Source of the DNA: Tyzzerella sp.
GTDB taxonomy: Bacteria > Bacillota > Clostridia > Lachnospirales > Anaerotignaceae
Reading direction: 5' to 3'
Length of the DNA: 64,000 nucleotides
Assembly (NCBI GenBank): GCA_019415525.1
Contig: DXZA01000081.1
Span: forward strand, 1 to 64,000
In this document: in pieces, positions 44,428-53,818 of the stretch
How the letters are laid out: the number at the start of each line of letters is the position of its first letter
Numbering within the stretch: the stretch's first letter is position 1
Program-made: the position numbers and the translations under genes
Notes under the pieces: model-generated
The model's database searches: none
The model's input: the letters and a program-made list of their open reading frames with translations, nothing else
Told to the model about the DNA's origin: nothing

Positions 44428-46236
44428 TTAATCTCTTATTTGACCATTTCCATATATAATATATTTTGTTGTTGTAAGTTCTTTAAGCCCCATTGGACCT
44501 CTTGCATGAAGTTTTTGTGTACTTATACCTATTTCTGCACCAAATCCAAACTGTCCACCATCTGTAAATCTTGTAGAAGCATTTACATACACAGCTGCTG
44601 CATCAACTTCATTAAGGAATTTCTGTGCATTTGAATAATTTTCTGTAATTATTGCTTCTGAATGATGTGTTGTATATTTTCTTATATGTTCTATAGCCTC
44701 ATCAACATTTTTTACAATTTTTAATGACATAATAAGGTCTTCATATTCTGTTGCCCAGTCTTCATCAGTAGCTTCATTAATTCCTTCTGCAATTTCTCTT
44801 GTTTTTATATCTCCTCTTAATTCAACATTTTTTTCTTTAAGAGCCTCACAAACTTTAGGCATAAATTCTTTTGCTATATTTTCATGAACAAGAAGTTTTT
44901 CTGCTGCATTACATACTCCTGGACGTTGTGTTTTTGCATTAAGAACTATTTTTACAGCATCATCTTGTTTTGCTGTTTCGTCAACAAAAATATGACAATT
45001 TCCTACACCAGTCTGTATTACAGGTACTGTTGAATTTTGTATAACAGAATTTATAAGCCCTGCTCCACCACGAGGTATAAGCACGTCTATATAATCATTA
45101 AGACGCATCATTTCTTTTGCTGTTTCTCTGCTTGTATCTTCAAGAATTTGTACAGCATACTCTGAAATACCCTGTGATTTTAAAGCTCTCTGTATTGATT
45201 TTACAATAGCTGTATTTGAACCAATAGCTTCTTTTCCACCTCTTAAAATAGTAGCACTACCTGCTTTTAAACAAAGTCCAAAAGCATCTGCTGTTACATT
45301 TGGTCTTGCTTCAAATATTATACCAATAACACCCATAGGAACTCTTTTCTGTCCAATTATAAGACCATTATCAAGAGTTTTCATAGATATTACTTCACCA
45401 ACTGGGTCAGGTAAAGAAGCAACATCTCTAAGACCATCAGCCATACCTTTTATTCTGTCTTCTGTAAGAGTAAGTCTATCAATAAAAGCACCTTTTATTC
45501 CGTTTTCTATAGCTTTTTTAACATCTTCTTTATTTATTTCTATAATTTTTGCCATATCCTCAATAAGAGCATCAGCTGCTGCATGTAAAGCTCTGTTTTT
45601 TTCTCCTGTTGAAAGTCTGGCAAGTTCAACAGAAGCATCTTTTGCTTTCATACCCATTTCAATAATATTACTCATTTTTTCCCCACCTATCATTCTTTTT
45701 TCTGTTAATACATATTTCATTTTCTTATCATGTGGCTCTGTATTAATTTTTTCTACAACTTGAAAATCATAGCATACACCTATTGTATTTTTTACATTAT
45801 ATTTTTCTAAATATGTATCATAATATCCTCCACCATAGCCCCATCTATTACAGCTTTCATCAAAGACAGAACCAGGAACTATAAAAAGTGTATCTTCATC
45901 AGGTACAATCTCAAATGACCTATCTAAATTAGGCTCAAGTGTGCCTATTTTTTTTCTTACCATATTTGAAAAATCTTTTATTTCTACAAAATACATATCT
46001 CTGTTACTAAGACTTATAGGAACAGCAACTTTTTTTCCATCACACCATGCTTTTTCAATTATATTTGTAGTAATTACCTCATTGCCAAAATTTATATATA
46101 AAAATAGCATTTTAGCATTTTTATATTCTTTAGAATTAAAAATATTATTAGAAATTATATTACTTTTTTCTTCTATATCACTTTGTAACATATGTTTTCT
46201 TTTTTCAAGCATATCACTTCGTAATTCTTTATACAT
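44428..46236 (-). CDS. proA: Fused 5-formyltetrahydrofolate cyclo-ligase and glutamate-5-semialdehyde dehydrogenase
   Basis: One open frame of 602 residues. Residues 1 to about 185 are a 5-formyl-THF cyclo-ligase (MLEKRKHMLQ, FIVPGSVFDESCNRWGYGGGYYDTYLEKY), which returns 5-formyl-THF to the folate pool. Residues 188-602 are a complete ProA, which reduces glutamyl 5-phosphate to the semialdehyde in proline synthesis, with the catalytic Cys in TQRPGVCNAAEKLLVH. No stop codon separates them. AGGTGGGG lies 5 nt before Met188 (ATG 45675), so ProA may also be made separately. Each half is near the normal length of the free enzyme. Confidence 0.9.
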   Translation of the reverse strand: MYKELRSDMLEKRKHMLQSDIEEKSNIISNNIFNSKEYKNAKMLFLYINFGNEVITTNIIEKAWCDGKKVAVPISLSNRDMYFVEIKDFSNMVRKKIGTLEPNLDRSFEIVPDEDTLFIVPGSVFDESCNRWGYGGGYYDTYLEKYNVKNTIGVCYDFQVVEKINTEPHDKKMKYVLTEKRMIGGEKMSNIIEMGMKAKDASVELARLSTGEKNRALHAAADALIEDMAKIIEINKEDVKKAIENGIKGAFIDRLTLTEDRIKGMADGLRDVASLPDPVGEVISMKTLDNGLIIGQKRVPMGVIGIIFEARPNVTADAFGLCLKAGSATILRGGKEAIGSNTAIVKSIQRALKSQGISEYAVQILEDTSRETAKEMMRLNDYIDVLIPRGGAGLINSVIQNSTVPVIQTGVGNCHIFVDETAKQDDAVKIVLNAKTQRPGVCNAAEKLLVHENIAKEFMPKVCEALKEKNVELRGDIKTREIAEGINEATDEDWATEYEDLIMSLKIVKNVDEAIEHIRKYTTHHSEAIITENYSNAQKFLNEVDAAAVYVNASTRFTDGGQFGFGAEIGISTQKLHARGPMGLKELTTTKYIIYGNGQIRD

Positions 46237-46239
46237 ATT

Positions 46240-46875
46240 TTACCACCCTCTTATAAAAGAAACAATTATAATAATAAATATACTGCATAAAGTAGAAAGA
46301 GTAAATATAAACTTATTATCTTTATTAGAAAACAAAATTTTAAATACAAGTGTACATATTCCAAAATAATATATAAATATACCAAAACATATTAATAAAG
46401 AATATAAAAAATAAAGTTTTGTAAATATATTAAAATAAATAATTAAACCTATTATAATACACAAAATAGGAATAATAAACGTATGATAAACTTTTTTAAA
46501 TATAAAAATATCATTATTACCTTTTACTGAAAAATTGCATACAAGTACAATAAATGGTAAAATTACAAAACCACATAATGAACCTGTAAATATTCTAAGC
46601 AAATTATTTGACTCCCAAAATCCTATATAGCTTCCTACACCGTCTATCATAAGTGGAAAAACACATAAAACCATAAATGCTGTCTGTAATAAATTAAATG
46701 GTTTATTGCCTTTATAACATTTAGTTATAAATAAATATAGGGCAGAAATTGCAAACCCTATATATATACCTGTACATCTGGCACATACCGGCAAGTAATT
46801 TCCACCCATACATATACTTCTTTCACTCATTTGATGACAAACTGTGCTACCTATATTAAAAATTATACTATTCAA
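46240..46875 (-). CDS. DUF2085 family membrane protein
   Basis: 211 residues with about six membrane segments. The N-terminal signature CHQMSERSICMGGNYLPVCARCTGIYIG identifies DUF2085: conserved Cys and His residues that may bind metal at the membrane surface. No biochemical function is established. Its ATG overlaps the end of the preceding zinc-ribbon gene by 4 nt. Confidence 0.85.
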   Translation of the reverse strand: MNSIIFNIGSTVCHQMSERSICMGGNYLPVCARCTGIYIGFAISALYLFITKCYKGNKPFNLLQTAFMVLCVFPLMIDGVGSYIGFWESNNLLRIFTGSLCGFVILPFIVLVCNFSVKGNNDIFIFKKVYHTFIIPILCIIIGLIIYFNIFTKLYFLYSLLICFGIFIYYFGICTLVFKILFSNKDNKFIFTLSTLCSIFIIIIVSFIRGW

Positions 46876-47267
46876 TATATTAAAAAATATCTAAATGTAT
46901 CAAGAAGTCCTCCAAGACAGCAGCAGAGGAATGATATTGCAAGAAGAACTATACCAAGTATCACAAGTATTTTTCCAAAAGAACGATAATCTTCATAAGG
47001 CTTACTCATAAGAACTATACCTGAAACAATACCTATAATAGGTCCTATTCCACCAACTAGAATAGTTACTGCAACAAGAAAAACTTTTACAAAGTTTCCA
47101 AGTTGTAATTCTTCATTTGAATTTTTATTTTCATTAATATTAATTTTTTCTTCTTTAACTGTTTCTTCTGTATATTCACCATCAATAATATTATCATTTA
47201 CATATCCGCATTTAGGACAAACACTATCTGTATCTTCCATAAAAATGCCGCATTTAGGACAGTACAT
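46872..47267 (-). CDS. Zinc-ribbon membrane protein
   Basis: 131 residues: an N-terminal zinc ribbon (MYCPKCG, CPKCGY; two CxxC pairs), an acidic linker, then two or more membrane helices (VKVFLVAVTILVGGIGPIIGI, ILVILGIVLLAISFLCCCLGG). TAGGAGG precedes ATG 47267; the longer frame to 47327 runs into the previous gene and is rejected. It is a paralogue of the adjacent upstream gene. Function unknown. Confidence 0.75.
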   Translation of the reverse strand: MYCPKCGIFMEDTDSVCPKCGYVNDNIIDGEYTEETVKEEKININENKNSNEELQLGNFVKVFLVAVTILVGGIGPIIGIVSGIVLMSKPYEDYRSFGKILVILGIVLLAISFLCCCLGGLLDTFRYFLIY

Positions 47268-47277
47268 AAAATCCCTC

Positions 47278-47655
47278 CTATATAAAGTTATCAAAATTGT
47301 AGTGATAGTTATGAGGTAAGCTTTCAATGGAATGGAATATTTTAGAATTTAAAAATAAACTTCCAACACAACATAAAACACCTAATAAAATTATTATAAG
47401 TCCAAGTATAAGAAGTGCTTTTCCAAATGATTTTGTATCTTCATTATCACTACCCATAAATATAATTCCGGCTATAATACCTCCAGCCATTCCAAAAAAA
47501 GGAATAATGCATACAGCAACAACAATTAAAACTTTTACTATGTTATTAAGAGTTGCCTCTGTGGAAAATTCAGATGATTTATTTGCTTTATTTCCGCATT
47601 TAGGACAGAAATGAAAAGAATCATCAAATTCTTGTTTACATTTCTTACAAATCAT
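47278..47655 (-). CDS. Zinc-ribbon membrane protein (paralogue)
   Basis: 125 residues with the same plan as its downstream neighbour: zinc ribbon (CKKCKQEF, CPKCGN), linker, helices with FGKALLILGLIIILLGVLCC matching FGKILVILGIVLLAISFLCC of the other. The pair probably arose by tandem duplication. Function unknown. It follows proB by 21 nt. Confidence 0.75.
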   Translation of the reverse strand: MICKKCKQEFDDSFHFCPKCGNKANKSSEFSTEATLNNIVKVLIVVAVCIIPFFGMAGGIIAGIIFMGSDNEDTKSFGKALLILGLIIILLGVLCCVGSLFLNSKIFHSIESLPHNYHYNFDNFI

Positions 47656-47676
47656 ATAAACCTCCTATAATAATTA

Positions 47677-48474
47677 TTATTTTCCGTCAAAAAATGTTCC
47701 TATATCCATTCCTTCCATAATATCATCTATTATTTTAGGGTCATCTCCTTGTGCAATTACCATATGGATATTATTTTCACCACACATTTTTGCAGCCTCA
47801 AGCTTTGTTGCCATTCCGCCAACACTATATTTTGAACCATTAGTACCTGCCATAGACATTATTTCATCTGTTATTTTTTCAACATATGAAACTCTTTTCG
47901 CATCAGGATTTGATTTAGGGTCATCATCATAAAGTGCATCTATATCAGTAAGTATTATAAGCAAATCAGCCTTTGTAATTTCAGCAACAAGAGCAGAAAG
48001 TCTATCATTATCACTAAATTCAATTTCCTCTGTTGATATTGTGTCATTTGCATTTACAATAGGAATAATACCCATTTCAAAAAGTGTTTCAAATGTATTT
48101 TCGATATTATATCTTCTTTTTTCGATTTCAACATCATCTTTTGTCAAAAGAATTTGTGCCACGCTATGGTTATATTCCATAAAGAAATTTTGATAAATCT
48201 GCATAAGAACAGCTTGCCCAACAGCTGCTGCTGCCTGTTTTTTCTTAATTTCTTTTGGTCTTTCAGTAAAATTAAGTCTTACAGAGCCAACCCCGATAGC
48301 ACCTGATGAAACAAGTACAACATCTTTACCTTCATTAACAATATCAGAAAGAACCCATGCAAGTTTTTCAACTCTTTTAAGGTTCATCCTTCCATTATGA
48401 GGATATGTAATAGTAGATGTACCTACTTTAATAACTATTCTTTTACTTTCTTTAATTTTATCTCGTATGTTCAA
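47677..48474 (-). CDS. proB: Glutamate 5-kinase
   Basis: Phosphorylates glutamate to start proline synthesis. 265 residues: amino acid kinase fold with KVGTST, VSSGAIGVG, NANDTIS and DIDALYDDDP and the KxxxGGMATKLEAA region. The C-terminal PUA domain of E. coli ProB (about 100 residues) is absent, as in many Firmicutes. proA lies three genes downstream, in a fusion. Confidence 0.95.
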   Translation of the reverse strand: MNIRDKIKESKRIVIKVGTSTITYPHNGRMNLKRVEKLAWVLSDIVNEGKDVVLVSSGAIGVGSVRLNFTERPKEIKKKQAAAAVGQAVLMQIYQNFFMEYNHSVAQILLTKDDVEIEKRRYNIENTFETLFEMGIIPIVNANDTISTEEIEFSDNDRLSALVAEITKADLLIILTDIDALYDDDPKSNPDAKRVSYVEKITDEIMSMAGTNGSKYSVGGMATKLEAAKMCGENNIHMVIAQGDDPKIIDDIMEGMDIGTFFDGK

Positions 48475-48508
48475 AATAAACGCCCTCCAAATTAGTTATA
48501 TACATACA

Positions 48509-48536
48509 ATTCTACTACAAAAAATAACTATTTCAA
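48509..48536 (-). promoter_or_regulatory. SigA-type promoter of the proB operon
   Basis: TTGAAA (48531-48536) and TAGAAT (48509-48514), spacing 16, on the minus strand. Confidence 0.7.
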
Positions 48537-48552
48537 GTTAAATTTACAAAAT

Positions 48553-48580
48553 AAAAAAACGGAATATTAAATTCCGTTTT
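48553..48580 (-). terminator. Terminator after recN
   Basis: AAAACGGAAT and ATTCCGTTTT form the stem, followed by TTTTTT on the minus strand, adjacent to the recN stop codon. Confidence 0.88.
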
Positions 48581-48583
48581 AAA

Positions 48584-50275
48584 TCATAATTTTTTAAAAT
48601 TATCAGCCTGAAGTTTCATATCTTTTGCAGCTTGTATAGTAGCTTCAGTTATAGATACGCCACCCATAAGTCGACCAATTTCATTTATAGCTTCTTCTCT
48701 TGTTAAACATGTGACATTTGTTGTTGTTTTATTATATTCTGAATGCTTTTCAATAAGAAAATGGTTATCTGCCATAGCTGCAATCTGCGGAAGATGTGTT
48801 ATACATATAATCTGATTTTTAATACTTACTTTAGACATTTTTTCTGCTACTTTTTGTGCAGTTCTTCCGCTTACACCTGTATCAATTTCATCAAATATAA
48901 ATGTATCAATAGTATCAACTTCTGAAAGTATTGATTTTAATGCAAGCATTACTCTTGACATTTCTCCACCAGAAGCAATTTTCGCAAGAGGTTTTAATTC
49001 TTCCCCCATATTTGCAGATATAAGAAATTCAACATTGTCACGACCATTTGAAGTAAATGTATTTTTATCTGTTATATTAATTTTAAAAGAAGCATTTTTC
49101 ATTTCAAGGTCTTTAAGTTCTGTTTCTATAGCTTTTTCAATTATTTCTGCTTTTTCTTTTCTTATAATACTTATTTCATCACAGATTTTGTTTATTTCTT
49201 TTTCAATATTATCTCTGTCACTATATAATTTTAAAAGTATTTCTTCGCTATTTTCTATAAATTCAAGTTCTTTAACTATTTTTTCATAAAAATTAAGTAT
49301 ATCGTCTATTGTTTTACCATATTTTCTTTTAAGACTATAAATTGTATTAAGTCTTTCATCTATACTTATTAATTCATCAGGGTCAGAGTCAATACCTCTA
49401 AAATATGATTTTAATTCATGACAAACATCATCAAGCAAAGCAGAAACTGTTTCTAAATTTTCTGCTATAGAAGAAACAGAAGGGTCTATCTCTTTAAGTG
49501 TATTTATATTATAAAGTGCATCTGATATATTATCTGATGCTGAAGAACCATTTTGTGATCCTTCATATAAAAGCTCAAGACTTGTACCTGAAAGACGAAC
49601 TATTTTTTCAAGATTTGAAAGTATTTTTCTTCTTTCATTAAGTTCTTCTTCTTCTCCTCTTTTTAGTTTAGCATTTTCAATATCTTCTTTTTGAAAATAG
49701 AGCATATCCATTCTTTGAGCTCTTTCCATTTCATTTCCGTTTAAATCATTAATAGATTTCATTATACCTTTATATTTATGATATAATTCACCTAAAACAG
49801 AAAGCTTTTCTTCAAGAATTTGTCCACAAAATTTATCAAGCAAATATATATGTTTTTTAGGATTTAAAAGAGATTGATGTTCATGCTGTCCATGAACATC
49901 TATAAGTGACTCGGATATATTTTTTACCGTACCTGCTGTAACAATAGTACCATTTACTCTGCATACTGATTTTCCTGATGCATTAAATGTTCTTGTAATT
50001 ATTACAGAATAATCTTCTTCTGTCTCTATTCCATTTTCCAAAAGCAACGAATTTATATTTTTATTTCCTGAAAAAAGAAGTTCAACTCTTGCCATATCAG
50101 TATCTTTTCTAAGAAAATCTCTGTTAACCCTTCCACCTAAAGCAAAATTTATAGAATCAATGACCATTGATTTTCCTGCACCTGTTTCTCCGGAAAGAAT
50201 ATTAAGACCTTCTTTAAATTTTATTTCGCTTTCCTCTATGAGTGCTACATTTTTTATGCGTATATTTTCAAGCAT
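48584..50275 (-). CDS. recN: DNA repair protein RecN
   Basis: SMC-like ATPase acting early at double-strand breaks. 563 residues: Walker A GETGAGKS, coiled-coil middle (about 160-370), the ABC signature ASGGEMSRVMLALK, Walker B FIFDEIDTGVSG. Last gene of the nusB-recN operon, 15 nt after argR, the standard order. Confidence 0.96.
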   Translation of the reverse strand: MLENIRIKNVALIEESEIKFKEGLNILSGETGAGKSMVIDSINFALGGRVNRDFLRKDTDMARVELLFSGNKNINSLLLENGIETEEDYSVIITRTFNASGKSVCRVNGTIVTAGTVKNISESLIDVHGQHEHQSLLNPKKHIYLLDKFCGQILEEKLSVLGELYHKYKGIMKSINDLNGNEMERAQRMDMLYFQKEDIENAKLKRGEEEELNERRKILSNLEKIVRLSGTSLELLYEGSQNGSSASDNISDALYNINTLKEIDPSVSSIAENLETVSALLDDVCHELKSYFRGIDSDPDELISIDERLNTIYSLKRKYGKTIDDILNFYEKIVKELEFIENSEEILLKLYSDRDNIEKEINKICDEISIIRKEKAEIIEKAIETELKDLEMKNASFKINITDKNTFTSNGRDNVEFLISANMGEELKPLAKIASGGEMSRVMLALKSILSEVDTIDTFIFDEIDTGVSGRTAQKVAEKMSKVSIKNQIICITHLPQIAAMADNHFLIEKHSEYNKTTTNVTCLTREEAINEIGRLMGGVSITEATIQAAKDMKLQADNFKKL

Positions 50276-50290
50276 AGAGGTTTACCTCCC

Positions 50291-50746
50291 TTATTCAGTA
50301 CGTATTACTTTATAAAGCTTCTCTATTATAGTAACTGCCTGTTGCGTACCTCTAGCAACACAAAATACAGTATCGTCCCCTGCTATTGTACCAAGTATTT
50401 CACTATTTTGCATACTATCAAGAGCAACTGCAACCGCCATACCCATACCATTAAGAGTTTTTATAACTATCATATTTTGAGAATAATCCATTTTTATAAC
50501 AGCTTCTCTAAATACTCTTATAAGTCTTTCAGAAAGTTCATTATCTGTATTTGATAAAACTGAATATTTCTGTCTACCATTTTCTGTTGCTATTTTTGTA
50601 AGTTTCATTTCTCTAATATCACGAGAAACAGTAGCTTGTGTTACATCAAATCCAGCTTCTTTAAGCTTTTGTGCAAGTTCTTCTTGTGTTTCAATAGAAT
50701 TTTTTTCTATAAGGTCCAAAATTTTTGCTTGTCTTGCTATTTTCAT
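50291..50746 (-). CDS. argR: Arginine repressor ArgR/AhrC
   Basis: Arginine-sensing hexameric regulator of arginine synthesis and breakdown. 151 residues: N-terminal winged helix (LIEKNSIETQEELAQKLKEAGFDVTQATVSRDI) and the C-terminal arginine-binding part with GTIAGDDTVF. It lies between nadK and recN, as in most Firmicutes. The polyamine operon draws on the same arginine pool, but I saw no ARG box there. Confidence 0.96.
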   Translation of the reverse strand: MKIARQAKILDLIEKNSIETQEELAQKLKEAGFDVTQATVSRDIREMKLTKIATENGRQKYSVLSNTDNELSERLIRVFREAVIKMDYSQNMIVIKTLNGMGMAVAVALDSMQNSEILGTIAGDDTVFCVARGTQQAVTIIEKLYKVIRTE

Positions 50747-50761
50747 AAACTAACCTCCATT

Positions 50762-51610
50762 TTACAGTTTTTCTCTAAGTATATCATAAAAACTTTTCAT
50801 CTCTGTTTTTATGATAGTAGTACAATAATTTGATTTTTTTATTTTGACAACGTCATTTTTTTTAAGCTTTATACCATCTTGACCATCTGCACTTAATATA
50901 AACTCACTATCATCATATTGACCTTTCATAGCCATAGTTATAACATCATCAGCAGATACAACTATTGAACGAGAATACATATTATGAGGACATATAGGAG
51001 TTATAGAAATAATCTGTGTATCGGGCTTTAATATAGGTCCTCCTGCCGAAAGATTATACGCTGTTGAACCTGTTGGAGTTGATATTATTATTCCGTCTGC
51101 TCTTATTGTATCAAGATATTCTTTATTTACATATACATCTATTTCAACAAGCTTTGAAAACATACCTCTTGTTATACATATATCATTAAGTGCCAATTCA
51201 CTTTTTTTATCTTTACTATAAGAATTAATATATGCTTCTATCATAAGACGTTTTTCAATTTTATAATCATTATTAAGTAATTTTTCAATAGCCTTTTCAG
51301 CACCTTCATTATCAGCTGCTGTAAGAAAACCAAGATTTCCAAGATTTATACCTAAAAGAGGTGTATTATATTCTGCTGTTTTTCTTCCTATTCCTAAAAG
51401 TGTACCATCTCCACCAAGTACAATAAGAAAATTTGATATTGAAAAAAGCCTATTTTCTTCTATTCCATATTTATCCATATTATATTCTTTTGCAATATTA
51501 TAAGGTATATATGGACAACAATTTTTTGTTTCCAAAAAAGATATAAGCCTTTTTGTAACAGCCAAATCTGGGTCTTTTTCAATATTAGGCATTATTCCTG
51601 CAATAACCAT
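50762..51610 (-). CDS. nadK: NAD kinase
   Basis: Phosphorylates NAD to NADP. 282 residues; the GGDGTLL motif near residue 68, NLGNLGFLTA, and the substrate region ADGIIISTPTGSTAYNLSAGG. GGTGGTG precedes the ATG. Same operon as tlyA and argR. Confidence 0.96.
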   Translation of the reverse strand: MVIAGIMPNIEKDPDLAVTKRLISFLETKNCCPYIPYNIAKEYNMDKYGIEENRLFSISNFLIVLGGDGTLLGIGRKTAEYNTPLLGINLGNLGFLTAADNEGAEKAIEKLLNNDYKIEKRLMIEAYINSYSKDKKSELALNDICITRGMFSKLVEIDVYVNKEYLDTIRADGIIISTPTGSTAYNLSAGGPILKPDTQIISITPICPHNMYSRSIVVSADDVITMAMKGQYDDSEFILSADGQDGIKLKKNDVVKIKKSNYCTTIIKTEMKSFYDILREKL

Positions 51611-51627
51611 AATTTCACCACCAAATA

Positions 51628-52440
51628 TTAATCAAGAACATCATGTGATGCATTTGTTATTTCATTAGCAAGAGAGTATGCTTCTTCTTTTGTAAGACCA
51701 GCATTTTTTCTATCAAGATATATAAGGTATTCTATATTACCCTCTGGACCTTTTATAGGTGAAAAACTTAAATTTATAATATTAAGACCATTTTCAAAAG
51801 CAAAATCCATAATTTTAAGTATAACCTCTTTATGAACACTTATATCTTTAACAACACCTTTTTTACCTACTTTTTCTCTGCCTGCCTCAAATTGTGGTTT
51901 TATAAGACATACAAGCTGACCTGCCTCACCAAGAATTCCAAGGGCTGCCGGAATAATTTTTGTAAGCGATATAAAAGAAACGTCAACAGAAGCAAAATCT
52001 GCTTCTTCCGGTATCTGTTCATGAGTTACATATCTCATATTTGTTTTTTCCATACATACAACTCTTGGGTCATTTCTTAATTTCCAAGCAAACTGACCAT
52101 ATCCAACATCTATTGAATATACTTTTTTCGCACCATTTTGAAGCATACAATCAGTAAAGCCACCTGTAGATGCACCTATATCCATACAAACTTTATCTTG
52201 AAGGCTAACACCAAATTCATTTATAGCTTTTTCAAGTTTATATCCTCCACGGCTAACATATTTCATTTCGCCGCCCTTTACCTCTATTTTTGCATTTACA
52301 TCTATTTTAGTACCTGCCTTGTCCTCTTTCATTCCATCAACATATACATTACCTGCCATAATAACTGCCTTTGCAAGTTCTCTGGAATTTACAAGATTAT
52401 TTTTAACAAGAAGTACATCAAGTCTTTCTTTATCTGCCAT
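51628..52440 (-). CDS. tlyA: TlyA family rRNA 2'-O-methyltransferase
   Basis: SAM-dependent methyltransferase; characterised TlyA proteins modify C1409 of 16S and in some species C1920 of 23S rRNA. 270 residues: N-terminal S4 RNA-binding domain (ERLDVLLVKNNLVNSRELAKAVIMAGNVYVDG), then an FtsJ-like domain with DIGASTGGFTDCMLQNGA and DVSFISL. The old 'hemolysin' label does not imply toxicity. Confidence 0.92.
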   Translation of the reverse strand: MADKERLDVLLVKNNLVNSRELAKAVIMAGNVYVDGMKEDKAGTKIDVNAKIEVKGGEMKYVSRGGYKLEKAINEFGVSLQDKVCMDIGASTGGFTDCMLQNGAKKVYSIDVGYGQFAWKLRNDPRVVCMEKTNMRYVTHEQIPEEADFASVDVSFISLTKIIPAALGILGEAGQLVCLIKPQFEAGREKVGKKGVVKDISVHKEVILKIMDFAFENGLNIINLSFSPIKGPEGNIEYLIYLDRKNAGLTKEEAYSLANEITNASHDVLD

Positions 52441-52476
52441 ATTTTTTTCCTCTATACATAAATTTATTTTTATTAA

Positions 52477-52902
52477 TTAAAATAACATACCTACTACAAT
52501 ACCAAGAATAGCACCTGCTACTACCTGTATAGGTGTATGTCCTAAAAGTTCTTTTAACTGTTCTTCTGGTTTAAGTCCACTATGAAAAAGTAATTTATTA
52601 AGCATAGCCGCTTGTTTTCCTGCTTCAAGTCGCACATTTGCAGCATCATACATTACAACAAATGAAAAAACAAGTGCCACAGCAAAAGACGGAACATTAA
52701 ATCCATATATTCTTCCTATATTAAAAGTAAGAGCCATAACAAAAGCTGTATGTGAACTAGGCATACCACCAGAACCATATAACCTTGTTAAGTCAAGTCT
52801 TTTTTCAGAAAAAAGTGTAAGTATTACTTTTATTACTTGTGCAGCAAGCCAACTAACAACACCAGCCCATATAGGAGTATTACTTAAAAATTCATTTATC
52901 AT
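52477..52902 (-). CDS. Divergent PAP2 family (DUF212) membrane protein
   Basis: 141 residues with about four membrane segments. The motif GSGGMPSSHTAFVMAL keeps the Ser-His of the PAP2 phosphatase family, and YDAANVRLEAGKQA is typical of DUF212. A lipid phosphate phosphatase role is inferred only; its place next to ispA suggests prenyl-phosphate metabolism. Confidence 0.85.
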   Translation of the reverse strand: MINEFLSNTPIWAGVVSWLAAQVIKVILTLFSEKRLDLTRLYGSGGMPSSHTAFVMALTFNIGRIYGFNVPSFAVALVFSFVVMYDAANVRLEAGKQAAMLNKLLFHSGLKPEEQLKELLGHTPIQVVAGAILGIVVGMLF

Positions 52903-52928
52903 TATATACCTCTTTTCTGTTTTAAATA

Positions 52929-53813
52929 TTAAAAACTTCTTTTTATAAGGTATTTTGTAAGTGATGAAAGAAAATCTGATTTCCCTTTAAAATTTTCTAT
53001 TATTTCTATTGCTTCATTGGAAAGTCTTTCTACTTCTTCTTTTGACTTTTCTAATCCATACATAGAAACATATGTTATTTTATCATTTCTTTCATCACTT
53101 CCCACAGGCTTTCCAAGAACCTCTGTTGTACTTATAACATCAAGAATATCATCTTGTATTTGGAAAGCTATACCAATCTTTTCGCCTGCTTTTCCAATAA
53201 GTCCAATATCTTTATCATCAGCACCTGCAATACATGCACCAGCTTTTAAAGCTCCTTCAATCATTGCAGCTGTTTTATTTTTGTGTATAAACTCAAGAGT
53301 TTCTCCATCTATTTTTTTACCTTCACTACAAACATCAACAACTTGTCCTGAAAGCATTCCATATACTCCTGCACCATGACTTATAGCTTGCATAGCTTTT
53401 ATAGACTCAATACTATTTTGTTTTACACAAGCATTAGCCATAGTTTCCATTGCATGGTGAAGAAGTCCGTCACCTACAAGTATAGCTATATCTTCACCAA
53501 ATTTTTTATGACTTGTAAGTCTTCCTCTTCTATAATCATCATTATCCATAGCTGGAAGGTCATCATGGATAAGTGAATATGTGTGAATCATTTCAATAGC
53601 AGCAGCAAAAGGTTCTGCATTTTTAATATTTCCACCAAACATTTCACAAGCTGCCATAACCATAATAGGTCTAAGTCTTTTGCCACCTGCAAAAATACTA
53701 TATCTCATAGCTTCAAAAATAATATTTGGATATTCTGTTTCTTTTGGTATAAAATTTTCTAATATATTCTCACAATATTCTATTCTTTGTTTTAAATCAC
53801 TTTTAAAATCCAT
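52929..53813 (-). CDS. ispA: Farnesyl/geranylgeranyl diphosphate synthase
   Basis: Builds short prenyl diphosphates from IPP and DMAPP. 294 residues with the first aspartate-rich motif DDLPAMDNDD (about 82-91), GKRLRP upstream of it, and the second, FQIQDDILD. It sits after xseB as usual. dxs, frequently the next gene in this cluster, is not present. Confidence 0.95.
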   Translation of the reverse strand: MDFKSDLKQRIEYCENILENFIPKETEYPNIIFEAMRYSIFAGGKRLRPIMVMAACEMFGGNIKNAEPFAAAIEMIHTYSLIHDDLPAMDNDDYRRGRLTSHKKFGEDIAILVGDGLLHHAMETMANACVKQNSIESIKAMQAISHGAGVYGMLSGQVVDVCSEGKKIDGETLEFIHKNKTAAMIEGALKAGACIAGADDKDIGLIGKAGEKIGIAFQIQDDILDVISTTEVLGKPVGSDERNDKITYVSMYGLEKSKEEVERLSNEAIEIIENFKGKSDFLSSLTKYLIKRSF

Positions 53814-53818
53814 AATTA

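Noticed and set aside
46872..47655. Zinc-ribbon proteins as anti-TRAP partners of mtrB
   Set aside because: Anti-TRAP is a small DnaJ-type CxxCxGxG protein without membrane helices; these have CxxC ribbons followed by membrane segments and are far from mtrB.
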